Source: Musa acuminata AAA Group
Lineage: Eukaryota > Streptophyta > Magnoliopsida > Zingiberales > Musaceae
Assembly: GCF_036884655.1 (NCBI RefSeq)
Contig: NC_088342.1
Location: 15,762,001 to 15,826,000 of the forward strand
Direction of reading: 5' to 3'
Length of the DNA: 64,000 nt
The position numbers and the translations under genes are program-made. The notes beneath the pieces were generated by a model that saw only the letters and a program-made list of their open reading frames with translations, was not told the origin of the DNA and did not search any database. This document shows positions 55,194 through 64,000 of the stretch, in pieces. The first letter of the stretch is position 1; each line of letters starts with the position of its first letter.

Positions 55194-58036
55194 TGTAACG
55201 CCCCTCAAAATATCCATGATATTAAAAATTTGATCACAAACCAATCCAAGATCCAAACTAACATTTGAGATCACTAAGAAAACATTCAGATCAAAATTTC
55301 ACCTCTATAATCTACAAATTTATAAACCTTGTGCAGTTCATAAACATACAACACATCGCTCGATGATTAATAAAATCTGAACCCAACTCACCAAAATAAT
55401 AACCACAATATAAATTCACAAGTGTGTGAGTCTGTACAATCACAAAACCAACGTTTACCATAAGTTCATATCGTTACACGAATTAAACTTAACATTCCAG
55501 AATCTTAAACATGAGATGTCCTTTAAACTTATACAAAATCCACAAGTTTAGATTCATCGTCAACATTTCATTAGATGCAGAGTGAGCTTATACAACAAAA
55601 ACATATATACTAATAAAGATCTGCCCAAAATCTTTTAGCTTTCCACTGCCTCAGCCCAATCTTAACATTTAAGCAAGCGACAAGCTATCTTGAAAAATTT
55701 ATACAACAACGGGGTGAGCATATAAAGCTCAGCAAGTGACTAACATATCCATGTCAAAAGAGGACAATTTCCAAAGAGATAAAGTTTCAAAATGCAAGGC
55801 AGAATATAAGAATTCATAGACGTAATATCATTAGGTGCAGAATCACAAATGTCATTTCAATCAAACATATTTGGTTCATAACAGATGGGGCATAGATTAA
55901 TTGGAGCATATCAGCAACGAATGAAATGTTTTGGAGCAAATCAATAACAAATGAAACATTTTGGAGCTTATCAATGGCGTATGAAATGTTTCGGAGCATA
56001 TCAACAGCGTTTAGAACATTTCAAAGCATATCAACAATGAATGAAACATTTCGGAGCATATAAATAATAAATGAAATGTTTTGGAGCTTATCAGTGGCGT
56101 ATGAAATGTTCCGGAGCATATCAACGGTGTATGGAACATTTCGGAGCATATCAATAACAAATACCAAACAGAAGCTCAAACGTCGTATTTGACGTTGCAT
56201 TCGTATCATTCTTATCCATAGCATGTACAGAAACACATAACCAAAGCTTTGGATATCATATCAAACATAGAGAAGGTGTAGTGAGACCACAGACAGAATG
56301 TGATTTATTCATTTCTAAATGACCACTAGACAGAAGTCTCCCACGTCTGGGAGCTCCATCCACCCACGTCTAGGTGAAGTCAGAGGGGGTCGGTAGAGCA
56401 TCGCAGGCTCTATGCATAACTCCCTTTAACATTTCTGGCACAGGTTCACATTATCCCATAACACCATAGTACAAAAGGGCAGTATGAACAATAAATAGCA
56501 TATATCGGAAGCACACGCGGAACAACAAAACGTATATGTGCCTTTACGAGTCAATACGATGCAAGCAACAATCTCTCACAAATGTATTCAGATTTGGAAT
56601 GAAATGAAAGTAAGAGTATATACAGATTCTAAACAATCATATATAACTCAATTCAAATAAGAAGGTTAGATGAATTCAATATCCAAAGGAATGAAACTAG
56701 AATAGGCACATATCGAAAGCAAATGCAGAACAATGGGATATACATGTGCATATATTAGTCAATGCGATATAGCATAAACGTTACACAAAATGTTTCAAGA
56801 ATGTAAATAATTTATAGATAAGAGCAAATCAGAATTTAAACACTAACTTAAGCCTCAATTGAGCGAAGGGGACTGAATGGAATCTATTTCCAAACGAATG
56901 AAACAGAATACGCGAAATAGACCAAAGCTAGATTTCTGACAGAATTCAAGAGGCACATTGAACAAATACTTCATATTATCAATTATGCTCCAATACCCTT
57001 AAGAAAGCTACTATCGAAAGATATATCAATCTATTTTCTGATGAAATAAGTTTCATACGAATCAAGGTTTCCAACAAGGAGTTACCATTGATTTAGCGAC
57101 CAAAGGTAAAAAACTAAATCACTGTTTTGTAGAATCCATAGGGCAGAATCAATAGATAGCAGAATAGGCATTTGAATTCCAAATTTTTCAATCTATATAT
57201 CAAAAGAAAGTTTACAATTCTAGTTTCAAATGAAATCATTTTGGTATAAATCAGAATTTCCAACAGGGACTTATAGGCATTTTAGTATCAAAAGGTCAGA
57301 AATTTTGATCCCTGTTTTGCAGCATCCATAGGCTCATTTGAAATAGACGTTTGGGTAAGTATTCGGTGTCCAAAATTTTCAAAATCAGTGTCAAAAGAAA
57401 GGTATTAGAGTCAAATTTCAAATAAATAAGGTTTTACCTAAATCCACATTTGGTGCTAAAAATTATGGCTGAAACAATGTAAAGGGGTCAGTTTACCAAA
57501 AAATTTCAGATCCATGATTTTTGTATCTAACAAGAGAAATATCAGGTTCTAGGCTGAAATCTTTCGACTAATTTAGAATAAATATGAGATCAAAGACTAA
57601 TAATTCTGTAGGATGGGATTAGAATACTTGTCTTTGAGACTTATGACCCTAAATGAGAAGATTTGAGCAAGAAACCTCAAAGCCCCAATTTTTTTCTTCT
57701 TCTTCTTCCCCCTTTTTTTTCTCTTCTTCTTTCTTTCTTTCTCTGTTCTTCCATGCAGCTGCCTTCTTTTGTTCCTTAAGAATGAAGGCAAAGAGGCTTA
57801 AACGGTGGGATTTGTAATTTTTTATATTTTACAATTTAGTCCTTGTATTATTATATTTACGATTAGGTCCTCAGGGTTTACATATAGGTCCTCAGATTTT
57901 TTTTTTTTGAAAAAATCCCCCAAATCTTATGAATAAGTTCTCAGATTCGTACTTTAGCTTTTTTATCAAATTTAAAATAGATACTTACATTACAACTAGA
58001 AACTTATGCGAAAATTCAGAAATGAAGGATGTTACA
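55194..58036 (-). repeat. Array B LTR 3 (rightmost)
   Basis: 2843 bp, TGTAACGCCCC to ...GAAGGATGTTACA. Minisatellite at 55898-56160 and CTT tract near 57695-57745. The following AGTAC is the outer target duplication. Confidence 0.93.
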
Positions 58037-58041
58037 AGTAC

Positions 58042-58703
58042 CGTCCTTGTCAAGCAGTGGTACCGCCTAGTGTGAGACTGATACTAGTGGTGGTACCGCC
58101 CAGCATAGGCGGTGGTACCGCTTGTACCCGAGAAACCCGAGATGAGACTCTTTTAAGCTCCAAGTTTGAATCCACTTGAAGCCTATAAATACCCATCTCA
58201 TCCCTGGTTAAACTACACAAGACTTGAGAGTGAAAAAGAAAGAAACACTGCTGTAATCTTGTGTGAACTCCTCTCCTTCTTCTAAGTGTTAGAATAGTTT
58301 GAGAGATGAGTAAGTGGGGGTGTAAGGGTTATCTCTTAAACCCAGTAAAAGGAGAAAGAGCTGTAAAAGGTGGTTGGTCTTCGCCTATTGAAGGAAGACC
58401 GATAGTGGATGTCGGTGGCCTCGACGGAAGAGGAATCGAGAGTGGATATAGGTCACGACGATTGAACCACTATAAACGTGATTTGTATTTACTTTGAGCA
58501 ATTTACATTTATAGCAAACTGCCTCTCCTCCTTACTGTGCTTTTACTATGCCTATGCTCGCATACACTTTCAAGTTAATTTAAGCATATTTACGAATCGA
58601 TTTTAATCGTACGAAACGAAAAGATTTTCAGAACCGATGTAGTTTTTACTGCTGCACTAATTCACCCCCCACCCCCCCTCTTAGTGTTGACTCGTTCCTG
58701 ACA
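58042..58703 (+). mobile_element. Solo LTR E, part 3 of 3
   Basis: The 3' end of E: GGTGGTACCGCC arrays, TATA box CTATAAATA at 58183-58191, leader-like region, hairpin tail GCACTAATTCACCCCCC...TTAGTG and the terminus TTCCTGACA. Confidence 0.85.
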
Positions 58704-58708
58704 ATATC

Positions 58709-59454
58709 ATCGTGGCATAGTCTCCGAGACTGTGTCAGGTTATGGTATCACCAGACTGGGCGGTAGTACCACCCAGTGGTAGTGTCAAGCGGTGGTACTA
58801 CCAATTTGGGTAGTGGTACTACCCTGACACAATCTTTCAAGCGGTGGTACCACTAGATTGGGCAGTGTAACCGCCTAGTGTCAGTGCTGCAAGCAGTGGT
58901 AATGCCAAGACCCGGGAAACTCGGGATGAGACTCTTTTAGGCTCCAAGTTTAAATCCACTTGAGGCCTATAAATACCCCCTCTCATCCCTGGTTAAGATA
59001 TATATAACTGAGAGCAAAAAAGAAAAGAAAACGCTATTGTAATTTTGTGTGAACTCCTCTCAAAACTTAAGTGTTAGTCTTGTTTAAGAGAGGAGTGAAG
59101 GGGTTGTAAAGGTTCTCTCCTGAACCTATCAAAAGGAGAATCGAGTTGTAAGGGTAGTTGATCTTCGCCCATTGAAGGAAGATTACTAGTGGATGCCGGT
59201 GGCCTCGATGGAAGAGGAATCGATAGAGTGGATGTAGGTCACGACGATCGAACCACTATAAAACGGTTTACATTTCTATTTGAGCAATTTACCTTTATTT
59301 CAAATTGAATCTTTACTTGCCTACTTCTTTCATACCAATGAGATTTCAAGTTATCTTCCGAGTTCAGTTTTTATCGTACGAAAGATTTTTAAACCAACCT
59401 GATTTTATCCGCTGCACTAATTCACCCCCCCCTAATGCTGACTCGTTCTTAATA
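58709..59454 (+). mobile_element. Solo LTR G, part 3 of 3
   Basis: Continues from 24560 with ATCGTGGCATAGTCTCCGAGAC. TATA box CTATAAATA is at 58967-58975. It ends ...CGTTCTTAATA, which is the family terminus with two C-to-T changes. GTCTT follows as the right target duplication. Confidence 0.85.
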
Positions 59455-59459
59455 GTCTT

Positions 59460-60600
59460 TTTATTAAATTAAAAAAATATATTTATGCTCATTATCCTTT
59501 ATCAGGTTTATCATACTTGAATGAGATTATTGAAAGGCATAATCATACTCTTATATATATAATTAGAAATAAATAATTTATTCTTTATACCTGAATTAAT
59601 ATGGGGTGAAGATCTAAGGATCACTCTATATATCCTTAGTTATCTTGGTTTATTAAACGAGATAAAAAAAATTTCTTGTTAAGAATTTTAAAATGATTGA
59701 TATAGATAAAGCAATTTATATTGTTATTGAAATATTTAGGTATAGATATCAAATATTACTAGAACTATTTTATAAAAGATATATTAGTCAAATATTTGAG
59801 AGATTCGATATGTGACTTTCTTCAACAAATATTATATATATAATAAAAAATTCAGTCAAAACCAATGTCCTAAAAATGACCTAGGAAAAAAATTAAGTAA
59901 AAAATATTTTTTTATGCATGCCAAATTGAAAGCTTGTTATATGTTCAAACTAGATATTAGTTTTATAGTTGAAATACTATGTTAGATATAAAGCAACCCA
60001 ATAATATAGTATTGAAGGCTAAAAAAAAAGTAATAATGTATTTACAAAGATAAAAACTATATGCTCACATACAAAATATTTAATCAACTTAAAATGATAG
60101 GATATTCAAATATCAATTTTATAAATTATCTCAACAATAGAAAATATATTTTATGATTTATATTTTTGCAAGCTAGAGGGAGAGGCAATTTCTTAGAAAA
60201 TATAAAGCAATCGATCATTGCATACGACAATAAAAGTTAAATTTATGATGTACTTTAAGTTCACTGGTCAAGCTTTATAGTTGCATAATTTCATCTTAGG
60301 ATTATTGTGATCGACTCAATTGATAAGTTATTGAAGATATTTTATGATAATATTATAATAATTTTCTTCTTTAATAGGGATAAGTACTTAAGCGGTTCTA
60401 AACATATTAAGTTAAAATACCAAGTGGTAAAATAAAGAGTTCAAAAATAATAAGTGTCAATTGAAAAAATAAAGACCAACTTTAATGATTGTTGATTCAT
60501 TTAAGTCCTTACAACCTAAAGTATAAAAACATATTTTTATTATGGGCCTTATACACAACCAATAAAAGATTTGGTTTTGAATATTTGAATGAATATTATA
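59460..60600 (+). pseudogene. pol: Copia F: integrase end, RT C-part, RNase H (decayed)
   Basis: Directly after the GTCTT duplication, AHYPLSGLSYLNEIIERHNHTLI (about 59484-59555) continues the integrase core broken at 16929, including the catalytic Glu region. Later motifs include an eroded RT linker (about 59780-60080) and RNase H with LLKIFYDNIIIIFFFNRDKYLSGSKHIKLKYQVV at about 60330-60435. The RT fingers and active site between about 59650 and 59780 appear to be deleted. Stops and frameshifts are everywhere. Confidence 0.8.
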
Positions 60601-62503
60601 ATTAATATTTTTAATTATATAATAAAAATTATTTATTTTACTATTATGTTCAGTTATGTATATGTATATTATATTTAAATATGATAATAGAATTATTTTG
60701 ATAAAATAAAAGTATATGGATCATTATGAATTATATAAGGAAATACTAATAGTATTGTATTTTGTAGGATAATATATGATATAAATGACATACAATTATT
60801 ATAACTCATGTTGATAATCACATTTGATATATTATTACATTTATTAGATTTATTGATCTATTTTTTAAAGTTTATGTATACTTATAAAATGCTCTTCAAA
60901 ATTTTTGAACTCAATTGAGCAAAATTATTTTCAAAATAATTTTATTTTTAATATAATTTTAAATATTTTAGTTTATATCTTAATAAATTAATAAGTTAAG
61001 TGAGTGAATGTAAAATTATGACCCAATAACTTAGGATAAGATATATTAGAGGCTTAATTAAATTCTTATTAATATTAATGATTAAGAAAATGAGATTTCT
61101 AATCTTGATGGATTACCTTTGTAGGAGAGACCATGGTGCTCTTACATAAAATATCTTTAGTTGTAATAATTGATCTCTAATATCGTTAGTCATAGTAGTC
61201 TTGTGTAAAATAGGAAATAGAGGAGGAGTGCTAATTTTTCATGTGTAAATCTAGGAAGGCTTCATAATGTAGGAGGTATTTGATTTGATAATGATATAAA
61301 AAATACGATCGTTTTATTTTAGATCTATAATAATTTTAGATTATTAATTGAACATAATGCAACATGGATCATAGGCTAGTAATAAAATCCCATCCTAAAC
61401 TAATTAGAAATCCCAAATTGAAGTGATTCAAAATATTTTATTTATTTTAATTAATAATTACAGAATCATCCAAAACTTAACTCTGACCCTAAGTCGAGTC
61501 TTATTACGAATCCGATTAGATGCCCCATCTAAGTTTCAAAATACCAAAATACCCTCCCTGAATGAGGAAATTCCAAAGTAATCTCGATCAAGTCTCGATA
61601 GCAAATCTCCAAACTAGGGTTAGTATATAACACTGTTTATAACCAAAACAGGAGATTAGATTATACTATATTTATATTATTTATGGTTGGCCATGAGATT
61701 TAGATGCCCTTTTTCATATTTTGCTTGGAGAGGTCAAACCAAATCTACTACCAAAATCACGTTCTATTGTTTCTTACTTTTGCGCACAAGAAAATTCCTT
61801 CCGTCCTCCATCGCTCACCCACAACTGTAGAATGCAACGAGATTAGATCTTTCAAACACCCTCAATGATCCCATCCCGAAGTTTGTTGCCTCTTTCTCCT
61901 AAGTGTTTCTTTCTTTCTTCTTTATCCAAATCGGCCCATGAGAATCCAAGGTTGATCATTCACCTCCCAAAAATGTAGCATTTTGGAAAATAAAAAATAA
62001 AATTTCAATTCGGTGTTTCGACATCGGTTCCCCCTTTTTTTTTTTTTTTGTATGGCAATAGGGCTTGGATTTCATCATGAAAATTTCTGCCATCTTTTAC
62101 ATAGAACATATTGAGCATAACATTTTTCGTGTCGACATAAAACACAGTAAATTAATTATAGAAAATAAAAAAGGAATGTCTCCCATGTGGTTGATTTATT
62201 TGAGCATATTAATTTTTTATTGATCATAAATCAAAAGATAATACAAAATCGAACACCAATCAATAAAACATAAATCTAAATATCGGAACTCTAACAATCT
62301 CCTAACAGACAATTCGGTTCATCATCGGTATCTCTTCCTTTTTTTTATGCTACCGACCTTGCTGAGTAGAGAGGAGAAGGGTGGTCATAATATATTTATA
62401 GGGAAATATCCTCTCTCTCCTCAAAATCCTAATATAGAAGTATTTTGTATATTTAATTAATCCCTACTTCTAATCTAATTAGGAAATCATCAAGCCTCCA
62501 ACT
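60601..62503. other. AT-rich stretch, no gene recognised
   Basis: No coding region, RNA gene or repeat family can be supported. 60601-61080 is very AT-rich and may be the eroded 3' end of copia F. 61380-62030 is less biased. On the minus strand near 62385-62400 there is a CCCTATAAATATATT promoter-like word with a purine-rich upstream part, and CTAACAATCTCCTAACAGAC at about 62290-62310 looks like an LTR border. No partner for it is visible. Confidence 0.4.
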
Positions 62504-64000
62504 TGTTAAGATCATGAGCACTAAGAGGGGGGGGGGGGTGAATTAGTGCAGCGGAAATTTTTCAGCGATTAAAACCGAAAGCTGCGTTCGTTTGATAAAA
62601 AATGATTTCGACGTAAAAGCTGATTCTAAGATTACTTTAACTTAAGATTAAGCGTGATGACGTTAAAGTAAATCTACAAAGGCAGTTTGCAGTTTATGAT
62701 GAAAATTAGAATGCAAGCGCAAACTGAAATGCGACGTTCGTACGATAAAACCGGTTTACGTCTAAATGTCAATTTTGAAGATACTGAACTTTGAGATATG
62801 TTTTATAAATGCGCAGAAGGCAGTTTGCAGTTATGATTGAAATCAAAACGTAAACGTAAACTGAAATGTAATGATCGTACGAAAAAGTCGATTTACGTCT
62901 AAACGCAGATTCGGAAAGCTCTGAACTTAGAAACTCGTTCGTAAAAGCGCAGAAGGCAGTAGCTATTTAGGAGGTTTGCAGTAAAGATAAAATGCTCAAA
63001 GTAAATGCAAACCGAGATTTAGAGTAGTTCGGTCAATCTTGACCTACTCCACTTTTGGCTTCCCCCACCGACGAGGTCACCGACGTCAACTAGAGGCCTT
63101 CCTTCAATAGGCGAAGGCCAACCGCCCTTTTACAGTTTCACTCCTTTTGACGGGCTTAGGAGACAACCCTTACAGAAATTTTCTCTCCTCTCTTTACAAC
63201 TCAAAACTTTGAAGAACAGAGGGAAGAGAACTTTTGGCCTTTACAATAATTTTGAGCTATAAGAATCACAGAAAAATATCAAGATTTCGGTGTATGTCTA
63301 TGCCCTTTCAGTGCTGAATGGGTGGGGTATTTATAGGCCCCAACCCAGTTCAAATTTGGAGCTCAAAACTATCAATTCCCGGAATTCCGGGATCAGGCGG
63401 TTGCACCTCCTGACTGGAGCGGTTGCACCGCCTGGCAGAGCTCGAAGACTGAGCCTCTGGGCGGTGCCACCTCCTGTCAGGGGCAGTTGCACCTCTCTGC
63501 CAGAGCTCGAAGACCGAGCTCAGGCGGTTGCACCTCCTGACTGGGGCGGTTGCACCGCCTAGCAGCGCTCGAAGACTGAGCTCAAGCGGTGCCACCTCCT
63601 GTCAGGGGCGGTTGCACCTCCTGTCAGAGCTCGAAGACTGAGCTCAGGCGGTGCAACTTCCTGACTGGGGCGGTTGCACCGCCCAGTCTCGCTCGGAGAC
63701 TGCCTCCTGGGCGGTGCTACCTCCTACCCTAGCGGTGCTACCTCCTAGCACTATTTCAGGTCTGAATGGGTTGATTCATTCGGCCCAATTTGGGTCTTTC
63801 AAGGGCCCGATTGCCCCAAGATTAAGTTAATGGGATCACCTCCCATTTCTAACTTAATCATTATGCTAACTACGATTATTTCCTAAAACATTTACTGCAA
63901 CTTGCTCCGGTATGTCAATCGCTTCTTCCGACGAGCTTCCGACGAACTTCCGTCGATCATCCGATGAACTCTCGGTGATGCTCCTGCGGACTTCCGGTAA
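62504..64000 (-). mobile_element. Sirevirus LTR, cut by window edge (H2 LTR type)
   Basis: It begins TGTTAAGATCATGAG with the U5 hairpin at 62518-62549. The minus-strand TATA box is near 63326-63334 and a GGCGGT array runs 63395-63735. Aligned by eye with 42574-44318 it extends to the TTCCGTCGATCATCCG block and is then cut off. In element orientation this is a 3' LTR or a solo LTR. CAACT (62499-62503) is the expected duplicated target. Confidence 0.88.
63395..63735. repeat. GGCGGT array, right-edge LTR
   Basis: About ten GGCGGTTGCACC-type units with AGAGCTCGAAGACTGAG spacers, the same architecture as in H2 but with a different unit number and order. Confidence 0.75.

Larger units (their letters stand above)
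30726..58036 (-). mobile_element. Tekay gypsy array B: LTR-internal-LTR-internal-LTR
   Basis: Three LTRs of about 2.84 kb (30726-33567, 49121-51968, 55194-58036) alternate with two internal regions. The first internal region is interrupted by element C (36720-49038). The second (51969-55193) is uninterrupted. Both internals carry the same deletion of the integrase core and the same near-loss of gag. With a single duplication pair outside the outermost LTRs, the simplest reading is one insertion followed by unequal LTR recombination between sister copies. Confidence 0.88.

Noticed and set aside
49121..58036. Array B as two separate insertions side by side
   Set aside because: No five-base duplication flanks an inner unit, the middle LTR is shared, and the outer GGTAC/AGTAC pair fits one insertion.
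61480..62030. Possible host gene promoter or first exon near the right end
   Set aside because: There is no open frame longer than background, no splice-supported exon and no recognisable protein similarity.

Overview
This window looks like repeat-dense, heterochromatic DNA from a flowering plant. I found no host gene, rRNA, tRNA or CRISPR array that I can support. Almost every base between 1 and about 60600 can be assigned to an LTR retrotransposon or its remains. Most elements are Ty1/copia of the Sirevirus (SIRE/Maximus) lineage, recognised by gag with a CCHC knuckle, an integrase-RT-RNase H order, GGCGGT...ACCGCC arrays upstream of a TATAAATA box, and an initiator-Met tRNA primer site. 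The rest are Ty3/gypsy elements of the Tekay (Del) chromovirus type and one other gypsy family. The mix would suit a monocot with abundant Maximus elements, such as the banana family or another Zingiberales plant. That taxonomic guess is weak and comes from general familiarity only.

Left part (1-15875): an old, decayed plus-strand Sirevirus (A0; 1152-2200 and 10194-12161) is cut by two younger minus-strand Sireviruses. One is only represented by its LTR at 1-1151. The other is a complete 7,988 bp element (H1, 2201-10188) with TTTGG target duplications. A0 then stops abruptly at about 12161 against an inverted, truncated LTR (12162-13563), a candidate solo LTR of another copia lineage (13567-15140), and the 3' half of a plus-strand LTR (15145-15875).

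Central part (15876-60600): one non-Sirevirus copia element (F) is split inside its integrase domain, and its two halves lie 42.5 kb apart. Everything between is successive insertion. A solo LTR (G, 16930-59454) entered F. A gag-only Sirevirus (H3, 17603-24397, ACTTA duplications) and a second solo LTR of G's own family (E, 24561-58703) entered G. A long Tekay solo LTR (D, 26166-30607, GTACC) and a three-LTR/two-internal Tekay array (B, 30726-58036, GGTAC/AGTAC) entered E. A gypsy element (C, 36720-49038, AGTTT/AGTTC) entered the first internal region of B. C itself contains an inverted Sirevirus LTR fragment and a truncated minus-strand Sirevirus (H2, 38684-44318). That is at least six layers of nesting, and most boundaries are confirmed by target duplications and by coding or LTR sequence that resumes on the far side.

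Right part (60601-64000): an AT-rich stretch with no recognisable gene, then the start of another minus-strand Sirevirus LTR (62504 to the window edge).

Coding capacity is largely dead. H1 has several nonsense mutations and a gag deletion. B has lost the integrase core and nearly all of gag. C has lost the RT active site and most of integrase. H3 never had pol, or has lost it. The most useful signals for follow-up are the in-frame UAG shared by three Sirevirus copies at the gag/pol boundary, the conserved homopolymer-loop hairpin next to the LTR 3' end, the repeated polypurine modules in H3, the outer-TSD evidence for the Tekay array, and the hairpin-bearing pyrimidine tract in solo LTR D.
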